Of a DNA stretch of 17,088 bases, positions 6,855-13,274 are shown piece after piece. Both the position numbers and the translations under genes were made by a program. Origin of the DNA: Desulfuromusa sp. GTDB lineage: Bacteria; Desulfobacterota; Desulfuromonadia; Desulfuromonadales; Geopsychrobacteraceae. The notes below the pieces were generated by a model. It ran no database searches, was not told where the DNA came from, and saw nothing but the letters and a program-made list of their open reading frames with translations. Every line of letters begins with the position of its first letter. Positions within the stretch are counted from its first letter, which is position 1. The DNA is taken from the NCBI GenBank assembly GCA_029933365.1, contig JAOZOH010000059.1:1-17088 (forward strand), in the 5' to 3' direction.

Positions 6855-9220
6855 TAATTGCTCAATTCAGCAATGGTTATATTTTCTCCACCCTGATCTA
6901 CCGGAGCAGCATAGAAGGCTGTCACCCCCCGCTCCCCAGCTAGATGCTCACGTACTGCTCGGCGCAGAATGCCTTCTCCCGCACCGTGGATAATCTCAAC
7001 CTGTTGTAAATTATTCAGCAAAGCGTCATCGATAAAACGTTCCAGCTGAGCCAGTGCTACGTCAACCCGTTGCCCAATCAATTTTAGCTGCGTGCTGATC
7101 TGCCGATCAACCACTTGACGGGAAACCTGACCGCTAACATTGAGTGCTGCAACAAAGCGACGTGGTTCAAACTGCTCCAGAGCATCCAGCGGTTGTCGCA
7201 TCCGTTTGCCATTGACCAAAAGTTCAATGCTTGATCCATGCAACCGTTCGACCTGCGCCACAACCCCCAATGCCGAAATTTGCACCAATTCTCCCACTTC
7301 CAATTTTAGCGGAATAATACCCGCTCGTTTGGGTTTTGGTTTAAATGGTTTCAGCTCTTCTCTGGCAACAGTGAGCTGCTGCCTTTCATCGACAAACTGC
7401 TGCGGAGGTACAGGGTCAGTCTTGCGTTTACGCAATTTCTTCATGCGCGCTTCGGTGACCGCAATCAACTCCTCGGCCTGACACGTTGCCCGGGCTAGTA
7501 TTTCCTGTTTTTTCTCCTTGATCTGTCGTAATTGCTGCTTGCGCAACTGCTGCGCAGTATATGCCTCAAGTCTGGATTGCTTAACCTGCAACAGTTCATG
7601 TTCCAACTCTTGCTGGCGCGCATTGAGTTTCGCTAGCAAAACACTATGATCGTGTTCCTCTTCTCCAAGATATTGAACCGCGCACTGAATAACCTGATCG
7701 GGCAACCCCAACCGCTTAGCCGTCGTCAGCGCACTGCTGGCGCCGGGAAATCCATAGCGTAAGCGATAGGTTGGCACCAGAGTTTCAGGGTCAAACTCAA
7801 CCGCTGCATTTTCTATCGCGACATGCCCATGAGCAAAATGCTTCAGTTGCCCAAGATGAGTTGTCAGCAATATTTTTGCCCCTTGCTGACACAGTTGGTC
7901 AAGCACCGCTTGCACCAGCGCCGCCCCTTCTGCCGGATCAGTTCCGGTGCCCGCCTCATCAAGCAACACCAGAGTTTCCGCATCAGCCTGTTCTAGAATC
8001 TCTCGCATCTTCAGCAGGTGACCAGAAAAAGTTGACAAACTCGCCTCAATACTCTGTTCATCGCCAATATCGATATGCAGGTGTTGATAAAGATGGAGTC
8101 GGCTATCGGGATGACAGGGAATATGCAGTCCTGACCGCACCATCAACAACAACAGCCCCAAAGTTTTTAATGCAACCGATTTCCCCCCGGTATTTGGACC
8201 ACTGATCAGCAGAGCCTGACAACCCTCTGCCAGCAATATGTCAACCGCGACTGCTGTTGAAAGGTCAAACCGTCCCTCAGATTCCATCAGTAACGGATGT
8301 CGGGTTTGCCTCAGTTCGACAATGGATTCATTCACCAGTTCCGGGCGACAGCCATGGTAGCTACGTGATAATCGTCCCGCCGCAAAGCGCAGATCTATCC
8401 GCGCCAGCAAAGTCTGATTGTTCTGCAGAACAGCGGCCTCACGCCGCACCAACTCTGTCAGTTGCAACAGAATCCGCCGCTCTTCACGCTGTTCCTCACG
8501 AGCTAACTGCTGGAGCTGATTATTCCCTTCCAGCACCTGAGAAGGTTCCACATAGAGGGTCTGTCCACTGGCTGATTCATCCTGAACAAAACCTTTTAAC
8601 TGGCCTCGACAGTCACTTTTTAATGGCACCACATAACGATTATTGCGAATCGTTATCAAGCGCTCCTGGAACAAGCTTGCAGAATGATCCCCGGTCAACA
8701 ATTGATCCAACTGGTGTTTGATCCGGCTCCGGGTCTGGCGAATCCGATAACGCAAATCACCCAGCTCAAACGAGGCGCTATCAAGCAGTTCACCACGCGA
8801 TCCAACTGAATCTTGCAAGCGCCGCTGCAGCTCAAGCACCGCTGTTATTCCTGCGCCACATTGAGTCAATAAAGGCTTCTGACTCTGTGATTTAAACCAG
8901 AGCCGGCAATCTTCCATGACCCGCAATGACTGTGCAATCTTCAGCAGATCTTCGGCAGCAATCAAACTGCCCTCAGCTCTGACCGCCCCCAGCAGTACTG
9001 ACAGATCCCAGCATCCCCCTAAAGATGGTGCCCGTCCATCGAGCAACCATTGAACCGCCTCATCAACCTCCGTCAATGCTGCTTCAATAGCGGTCCGATC
9101 AAGCAATGGAACTGTTTGCTCCGCCTGTAAATACCCCGGTTCCGACTGAGTTTGACCGGCCAACAGGGTTCTCAAGCGTGGATATTCAAGTCTTTGCAAT
9201 GCCGCTTCGTTACAGATCAT
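6854..9220 (-). CDS. mutS2: MutS2 ATPase with C-terminal Smr domain
   Basis: MutS2 proteins lack mismatch-recognition domain I. In different species they suppress recombination or rescue collided ribosomes. Visible in order, numbered from the longer TTG reading: core and clamp helices 1-335, Walker A GPNTGGKS at 347-354, Walker B LVLLDEAGTGTDP at 423-435, the TTHLGQLK motif near 460, a coiled coil near 505-610, a KOW-like segment, then a C-terminal Smr domain with HGAGEGILR. The usual Smr LDLRG motif reads LKLIG here, so both charged residues are lost. ATG at 9220 fits the family N-terminus (...EAALQRLEY) and lies 7 nt after the cvpA stop, with GGAG only 2 nt away. An in-frame TTG at 9238 has GGAG at 5 nt and would overlap cvpA by 11 nt, giving 794 aa. 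Confidence 0.95.
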   Translation of the reverse strand: MICNEAALQRLEYPRLRTLLAGQTQSEPGYLQAEQTVPLLDRTAIEAALTEVDEAVQWLLDGRAPSLGGCWDLSVLLGAVRAEGSLIAAEDLLKIAQSLRVMEDCRLWFKSQSQKPLLTQCGAGITAVLELQRRLQDSVGSRGELLDSASFELGDLRYRIRQTRSRIKHQLDQLLTGDHSASLFQERLITIRNNRYVVPLKSDCRGQLKGFVQDESASGQTLYVEPSQVLEGNNQLQQLAREEQREERRILLQLTELVRREAAVLQNNQTLLARIDLRFAAGRLSRSYHGCRPELVNESIVELRQTRHPLLMESEGRFDLSTAVAVDILLAEGCQALLISGPNTGGKSVALKTLGLLLLMVRSGLHIPCHPDSRLHLYQHLHIDIGDEQSIEASLSTFSGHLLKMREILEQADAETLVLLDEAGTGTDPAEGAALVQAVLDQLCQQGAKILLTTHLGQLKHFAHGHVAIENAAVEFDPETLVPTYRLRYGFPGASSALTTAKRLGLPDQVIQCAVQYLGEEEHDHSVLLAKLNARQQELEHELLQVKQSRLEAYTAQQLRKQQLRQIKEKKQEILARATCQAEELIAVTEARMKKLRKRKTDPVPPQQFVDERQQLTVAREELKPFKPKPKRAGIIPLKLEVGELVQISALGVVAQVERLHGSSIELLVNGKRMRQPLDALEQFEPRRFVAALNVSGQVSRQVVDRQISTQLKLIGQRVDVALAQLERFIDDALLNNLQQVEIIHGAGEGILRRAVREHLAGERGVTAFYAAPVDQGGENITIAELSN

Positions 9221-9227
9221 TGCTCCA

Positions 9228-9713
9228 CTATCGACCAATCAAACTCCGACTCCCGGTAAATATTGACTGCCCGAGGGTGACAAAAGGGGGAGCCAGTTGT
9301 GAACTCTTGAGTTTTCCCCTGACAGCATCTGGAGCCACCGAAGAGTTGAGAGCAAGAACAATCATTGCCAGGACAACAACCCCCTGAATAACGCCAAATA
9401 TCGCTCCGGCCAGGCGGTTAAATCCACCGAGAAAAATAAGTTTAACAAAACGGTGCAGAACAAAACCAAGCACCGCAAAAAGAATCACCAATAGCAAAAA
9501 AATAGCGAGGAAAGACCCCCAGATACAAAGCTGTGCCGGCAAATGGAAAGAGTCCTGCAAAAACTGCGCTAGCGGCAAATGGAAGGTAAAAGCAAAAACC
9601 CCTCCCAATATCAGCCCCAATAGCGAGCAAATCTCCCTCAATAAGCCTCGAAAAATTCCTTTCAACAGAAAGAAACAGAGGATCACCAATATAGCGATAT
9701 CAACCAGTCCCAA
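9228..9713 (-). CDS. cvpA: CvpA family inner-membrane protein
   Basis: A 161-aa integral membrane protein with four hydrophobic segments at about residues 4-24, 28-48, 63-87 and 100-122. It carries the family signature KGIFRGLLREICSLLGLILG near the N-terminus (around 19-38) and ends in a polar C-terminal tail. CvpA was first linked to colicin V production and has since been linked to envelope stress tolerance; its biochemical role is unclear. The start is TTG at 9713: GGAG lies 6 nt upstream, there is no in-frame ATG before the signature, and the in-frame codons upstream run directly into the yqeY stop TAA (9726-9728). It sits between yqeY (12-nt gap) and mutS2, an arrangement seen in delta-proteobacterial primase/sigma operons. 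Confidence 0.92.
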   Translation of the reverse strand: MGLVDIAILVILCFFLLKGIFRGLLREICSLLGLILGGVFAFTFHLPLAQFLQDSFHLPAQLCIWGSFLAIFLLLVILFAVLGFVLHRFVKLIFLGGFNRLAGAIFGVIQGVVVLAMIVLALNSSVAPDAVRGKLKSSQLAPPFVTLGQSIFTGSRSLIGR

Positions 9714-9725
9714 AAATTGCTCCGT

Positions 9726-10172
9726 TTATCCTGCTAACAGTTCCCGTACCAGCTGATTAATCACTTTGCCATCGGCCGAACCTTTGGTTTTGGCCATAAC
9801 CTGAGGCATAACCTTGCCCATATCCTTTATCGAAGTTGCACCCATTGCAGCAATAACCTCAGTCACAATGTCACGCACTTCAGCTGCGCTTAACTGAGCA
9901 GGAAGATACTCCTGCAAAACAGCCATTTCAGCTTCTTCCTTAGCCGCCAGTTCAGGGCGATCATTATCGCTATACATCTGCGCTGCTTCACGCCGTTGTT
10001 TCACCGCCGTACCGATAACGCCAAGAATACCGTCATCATCCAGATCCTGACGCAGCTCAATCTCCTTATTCTTTATGGCACTACGCAATTGACGAATGGT
10101 ACCAAGGCGATCAGCCTGTTTCGCCTTCATCGCCACTTTCATGTCCTGCATAAGTTGATCTTTGAGACTCAT
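9726..10172 (-). CDS. yqeY: GatB/YqeY domain protein
   Basis: A 148-aa soluble protein made almost wholly of the YqeY domain, related to the tail domain of the amidotransferase subunit GatB, which contacts tRNA. The stand-alone protein's role is not established. Family marks are MSLKDQLMQDMKVAMKAK at the N-terminus, LRSAIKNKEIELR, VKQRREAAQMY, LQEYLPAQLS and a C-terminal GSADGKVINQLVRELL. The open frame continues 20 codons upstream to an ATG at 10232, but those codons (MPEFSGHPLC...) are unlike the family and lie in a hairpin, so ATG 10172 is chosen; no strong ribosome site precedes it. It is first in the operon with cvpA, mutS2, dnaG and rpoD. rpsU, a common first gene in such clusters, is absent. 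Confidence 0.94.
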   Translation of the reverse strand: MSLKDQLMQDMKVAMKAKQADRLGTIRQLRSAIKNKEIELRQDLDDDGILGVIGTAVKQRREAAQMYSDNDRPELAAKEEAEMAVLQEYLPAQLSAAEVRDIVTEVIAAMGATSIKDMGKVMPQVMAKTKGSADGKVINQLVRELLAG

Positions 10173-10209
10173 AGGTTGCACCCGCGAGCAAGAGAATAAA
10201 ATACAAAGA

Positions 10210-10234
10210 GGGTGCCCAGAGAATTCCGGCACCC
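10210..10234 (-). promoter_or_regulatory. Leader hairpin upstream of yqeY
   Basis: GGGTGCC (10234-10228) pairs with GGCACCC (10216-10210) around an 11-nt loop on the minus strand. A T-rich but interrupted tract (TCTTTGTATTTTATT) follows. It lies in the expected 5' untranslated leader of the yqeY-rpoD operon, about 38 nt before the yqeY start. It could be a weak terminator or attenuator, or only a leader structure. Confidence 0.45.
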
Positions 10235-10295
10235 ATAATTAAGTTTTTTCTTTTGATTACCCCCAGCTCCACCCGATCTGGAGCCATTTAAATGA

Positions 10296-10331
10296 ATTTT
10301 GCAGTTTATTTGTTTCATCTCTATAAATCAA
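10296..10331 (-). promoter_or_regulatory. Candidate promoter of the yqeY-cvpA-mutS2-dnaG-rpoD operon
   Basis: On the minus strand TTGATT (10331-10326) and TAAACT (10308-10303) are separated by 17 nt, each matching the sigma-70 consensus at four positions or more. The start would be near 10296, giving a ~125-nt leader containing two inverted repeats: GCTCCA/TGGAGC at 10266-10284 and the hairpin at 10210-10234. No better pair is seen in the 187-nt divergent spacer. Confidence 0.45.
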
Positions 10332-10372
10332 GATTTTCTTTGGCATGCCCCTTCTTTTTTCTCCCCTCCGAC

Positions 10373-10388
10373 TGTTATGATGGAATTG
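10373..10388 (+). promoter_or_regulatory. Extended -10 promoter of the nfeD-slipin operon
   Basis: TGTTATGAT at 10373-10381 is an extended -10 (TGn plus TATGAT, five of six). No good -35 stands 17 nt upstream, as is common for extended -10 promoters. Transcription would start near 10388, giving a ~32-nt leader. A competing pair, TTGACA (10386-10391) with TAAGCT (10408-10413, 16-nt spacer), would start transcription at the start codon itself. Confidence 0.45.
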
Positions 10389-10419
10389 ACAGTTGCCAGA
10401 TCAAGGTTAAGCTAAAGAT

Positions 10420-11757
10420 ATGTATAAAATTGCACTCCTCACATTTTTTAGCCTGATTCTATTTATAGGCTCACCAGCCCACCTTGGCAGCGCTGCGGAA
10501 ACAACCATTCGCCACCTGAATATCGCCTCATCCATCAACCCGGTGACCGCCTCGTTCATAGACGAGCAGATCAAAATAGCCAACCAGAATATGGAACGAG
10601 CCATTCTGATTCAACTCGACACCCCCGGCGGGCTGGATACGGCAATGCGCGACATCATTCAAGCTGAGCTGAATTCAACGATTCCAGTGATTGTTTATGT
10701 CGCACCGCAAGGAGCACGTGCCGCCTCGGCTGGAGTATTAATATCTCTGGCGGCTGATTTTGCAATTATGGCTCCGGGCACCAATATCGGTGCAGCTCAC
10801 CCGGTGACAATTGGCCCCGGCAGTCAACCCGATAGCACCATGATGAAAAAAGTTGAGAACGATGCCGCCGCTTATGCCCGCAGTCTGGCACAAAAACGTG
10901 GCCGCAATCAAGACTGGGCAGAGCAAGCAGTACGGAAAAGTGTCTCCATCTCGGCGCAAGAAGCATTGGATCTGGCGGTCATAGATCTGATTGCGGACAA
11001 TACTGAGGATTTGCTGAAACAACTGGATGGCTATAAATATATCCGCGACGGTAAAGCTCGGGTTTTTCACGGCACCGATGCCATCCTGGAGGTGGTGGAG
11101 ATGAGCTGGCGGCAAAAAATTCTCAACGCCCTCAGCAATCCAAACATTGCTTATCTGCTGATGATGCTGGGAATCATCGGGATCTTTTTTGAGATCTCCC
11201 AGCCGGGGGTTGTTTTTCCTGGTGCCATCGGTGCCATTGCTATTCTGTTGGCACTGTTTGCCTTTTCATCTCTCCCGGTCAACTACATCGGGGTTTTACT
11301 GATTGTGCTAGCCATCGTGTTGTTTATCCTTGAAGTCAAAGTGGTCTCTTACGGAATGCTTGCAGTAGGCGGGATTATATCCATGGCGTTCGGCTCATTA
11401 ATGTTAATCGACAGCAGCGAACCTTACCTGCAGATTTCCCGGGCAGTGATCGCCGCAACGGTAACCGTCAGCGCTGGCTTTTTCCTTCTCGCTACCGGAA
11501 TGGTTATCCGTACCCAGCGACGGCCGGTTACATCTGGCCAGGAGGGGATGATCGGAAAAACTGGCGAAGCTATCGAACCGATCAGTAAAAAAGGACGGGT
11601 TTTTGTCCATGGTGAAGATTGGCAGGCCTGTTCCGACCAGCCGATAGCAGCAGAAACAGGCATCGAAGTTGTTCGGGTTATGGATGGACTCAAACTAAAA
11701 GTTAAAGCAATTGAAACCATTAACTCGATGGATACAATCAAGCCAAAGGAGGATTAA
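10420..11757 (+). CDS. nfeD: NfeD-type membrane serine protease (ClpP-class, long form)
   Basis: A membrane protease of the NfeD/PH1510 family, thought to cleave its partner stomatin/slipin near the C-terminus and to act in membrane quality control. An N-terminal signal peptide spans about 1-26 (hydrophobic core [11 protein letters not shown], likely cut after GSAA). The ClpP-like domain covers about 27-220, with LDTPGG at 66-71 and nucleophile S103 in ARAASAG. K143/K144 lie about 41 residues on, as for the Ser/Lys dyad of the archaeal homologue. Four to five membrane segments fill 245-365, and a soluble OB-fold NfeD domain covers about 372-432 ([18 protein letters not shown]). Length 445 aa is normal for the long form. 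The start has no strong ribosome site (AAGG 13 nt upstream), and an in-frame TAA lies four codons before it. The slipin gene follows after 2 nt. Confidence 0.95.
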   Translation: MYKIALLTFFSLILFIGSPAHLGSAAETTIRHLNIASSINPVTASFIDEQIKIANQNMERAILIQLDTPGGLDTAMRDIIQAELNSTIPVIVYVAPQGARAASAGVLISLAADFAIMAPGTNIGAAHPVTIGPGSQPDSTMMKKVENDAAAYARSLAQKRGRNQDWAEQAVRKSVSISAQEALDLAVIDLIADNTEDLLKQLDGYKYIRDGKARVFHGTDAILEVVEMSWRQKILNALSNPNIAYLLMMLGIIGIFFEISQPGVVFPGAIGAIAILLALFAFSSLPVNYIGVLLIVLAIVLFILEVKVVSYGMLAVGGIISMAFGSLMLIDSSEPYLQISRAVIAATVTVSAGFFLLATGMVIRTQRRPVTSGQEGMIGKTGEAIEPISKKGRVFVHGEDWQACSDQPIAAETGIEVVRVMDGLKLKVKAIETINSMDTIKPKED

Positions 11758-11759
11758 TC

Positions 11760-12527
11760 ATGTTTGGACTGGGATCTGGATTTTTCTTAATTATAGCGCT
11801 GGCTTTCGTGGTGATTATCATCGGATCCGCGATCCGGATATTACTTGAATATGAGCGTGGAGTTGTGTTTCGGCTCGGTCGATTTTCCGGAGTCAAAGGG
11901 CCAGGCCTGAAATTCATTATCCCGGTCGTTGATCAGCTCAAAAAAATCAACATGCGCACCATTGCCATGGATGTTCCACCACAGGACATCATTACCCGTG
12001 ACAACGTCTCTGTCAAAGTCAATGCCGTACTTTATTTCCGCGTCGTCCAGCCGGAGAAGGCCTTGATTGAGGTGGATAATTATCTCTATGCAACCAGCCA
12101 GCTGGCTCAAACGTCATTGCGGAGCGTATTGGGTCAGGTGGAGCTGGACGACCTGCTTGCACAACGCGACAAAATCAATCACAACCTGCAGGAAATCCTT
12201 GATCGTCAAACCGATCCCTGGGGAGTGAAAATTTCCAATGTTGAAATCAAGCACGTCGATCTACCAACTGAGATGCAGCGAGCCATGGCTCGGCAAGCGG
12301 AAGCAGAGCGGGAACGACGCTCTAAAGTTATCCATGCAACAGGAGAATTTGAGGCTTCAGCCACTCTGGCTAAAGCAGCAGAGCAGATTTCCTCCCAAGC
12401 AGGAGCTCTGCAACTGCGTTTTCTGCAGACCATGACTGAAATTGCTGCAGAAAAAAATTCAACCATCCTTTTCCCCATGCCGATTGATCTATTAAAACCA
12501 TTTCTGGTGGAGAAGAAAGATGAATAA
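11760..12527 (+). CDS. Slipin/stomatin-like SPFH-domain membrane protein
   Basis: A 255-aa SPFH (band 7) protein of the slipin/p-stomatin group, which forms oligomeric membrane scaffolds. An N-terminal membrane segment covers about 7-28. The band 7 domain starts at [14 protein letters not shown] (28-41), with the typical [12 protein letters not shown] and [17 protein letters not shown] segments. A charged coiled coil rich in A, E and R lies at about 175-215 ([15 protein letters not shown]), and the C-terminal tail is hydrophobic ([16 protein letters not shown]). AGGAGG lies 7 nt before the ATG, and the gene begins 2 nt after the nfeD stop. The nfeD-slipin pair is the classic STOPP operon, so the two products very likely form a protease-scaffold pair. 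No clear terminator follows. Confidence 0.95.
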   Translation: MFGLGSGFFLIIALAFVVIIIGSAIRILLEYERGVVFRLGRFSGVKGPGLKFIIPVVDQLKKINMRTIAMDVPPQDIITRDNVSVKVNAVLYFRVVQPEKALIEVDNYLYATSQLAQTSLRSVLGQVELDDLLAQRDKINHNLQEILDRQTDPWGVKISNVEIKHVDLPTEMQRAMARQAEAERERRSKVIHATGEFEASATLAKAAEQISSQAGALQLRFLQTMTEIAAEKNSTILFPMPIDLLKPFLVEKKDE

Positions 12528-12575
12528 CGCCTGAGGAACCCGGGCTAAGAATCTTTTGCTAACCATAGATTTATG

Positions 12576-12711
12576 AGAAATAGATTTCCGCATCACCATC
12601 AAGCACAAAGGTATGGCAGAAGCATATCGGGTCGCCGCACTCAATGGCTATAATCGGCTTTAGACGATACAACAACTCCTAGACAATACTGAGGATTGGC
12701 TTATTCGTTAG
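12576..12711 (+). pseudogene. Possible decayed short ORF with an in-frame stop
   Basis: The spacer after the slipin gene holds a frame that reads plausibly as protein, ...KHKGMAEAYRVAALNGYNRL, then TAG, then TIQQLLDNTEDWLIR and a final TAG at 12709-12711. An in-frame TGA stands just upstream, and no ribosome site precedes the ATG at 12613. The second half overlaps the 3' end of the cupin gene on the other strand. I do not recognise the protein. It may be a remnant of a lost gene or chance. Confidence 0.25.
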
Positions 12712-13051
12712 CCAGCGGCACAGCACAAATCATTTTGAATTCTTCGGTATCTGAAAGATTGCGATACTGGTGCTTCTCATTTGGTTTCACCAGGGCAAAA
12801 TCTCCAGTTTTAACCGGATGGAATTCCCCAGCCTCGTCCACCAGAACCCCCTCCCCTTGAATCACATAATTCAAATGTTCTGAGTCATGCACATGGTAGG
12901 GAGTATTGCCGCCAGGTTCGATGGTAAAAGCGCGAAATGAAAAGTTAGGGGCGCCATCTGCTTTTCCCAGAGGAACCTGTTTCTCTACACCTACGGCACC
13001 TGCCATTTGCATCGGGGCAGAAGGAACCTGGTCTAACGAGGTAATTTTCAT
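12701..13051 (-). CDS. Small cupin-domain protein
   Basis: A 116-aa single-domain beta-barrel (cupin) protein. The first cupin motif reads PGGNTPYHVHDSEHLNYVIQ, with HxH and a following E and H as likely metal ligands. The second reads GDFALVKPNEKHQYRN, with the third conserved H. Small cupins of this type bind a divalent metal and act as dioxygenases, isomerases or sensors; the substrate cannot be read from sequence. The frame is open to an ATG ten codons upstream (13081), but AAGGAG at 13065-13060 stands 8 nt before ATG 13051, which is the better start. It diverges from the oxidoreductase gene across a 223-nt spacer holding promoters for both, so shared control is possible. Confidence 0.9.
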   Translation of the reverse strand: MKITSLDQVPSAPMQMAGAVGVEKQVPLGKADGAPNFSFRAFTIEPGGNTPYHVHDSEHLNYVIQGEGVLVDEAGEFHPVKTGDFALVKPNEKHQYRNLSDTEEFKMICAVPLANE

Positions 13052-13082
13052 ATCAATATCTCCTTGATATCGGGTCATCATT

Positions 13083-13118
13083 TCTACAGAAGATAACAGA
13101 TTCGGGTTTTCACAACAA
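13083..13118 (-). promoter_or_regulatory. Promoter of the cupin gene
   Basis: The minus strand has TTGTTG (13118-13113), a 17-nt spacer and TATCTT (13095-13090). The -10 is preceded by TGT, making it an extended -10. The start would be near 13083, about 32 nt before the chosen ATG and with AAGGAG inside the leader. Confidence 0.55.
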
Positions 13119-13160
13119 CTTCTCCCTCATGGTAGAAGGATCACCAATACCAATTAATAT

Positions 13161-13196
13161 TTGACAGCAATACATATCAGGAGTACAAAAATATAT
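13161..13196 (+). promoter_or_regulatory. Promoter of the oxidoreductase gene
   Basis: A perfect -35 TTGACA (13161-13166), a 17-nt spacer and TACAAA (13184-13189, four of six) predict a start near 13196 and a ~79-nt leader. The TTG of this -35 is also the first codon of a longer open frame in phase with the oxidoreductase, which is why that longer reading is rejected. Confidence 0.6.
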
Positions 13197-13274
13197 GCAG
13201 TTTTTCTGATATTCAAGTTTCTTCATATCTTATTTTCCAGTCTCTCCACTTTTACACTATTCAGGGAGGTCGGC

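Noticed and set aside
7771..8721. Two plus-strand frames of ~150 codons opposite mutS2
   Set aside because: The minus-strand MutS2 ATPase covers them fully with conserved motifs; they lack ribosome sites and recognisable domains.
10173..10232. 20-residue N-terminal extension of YqeY
   Set aside because: The codons lie in a leader hairpin and do not resemble the family; MSLKDQL at 10172 is the usual start.
13161..13274. 38-residue N-terminal extension of the oxidoreductase
   Set aside because: It starts at the TTG of a promoter -35 box. GGGAGG and an ATG at 13275 match the family N-terminus.
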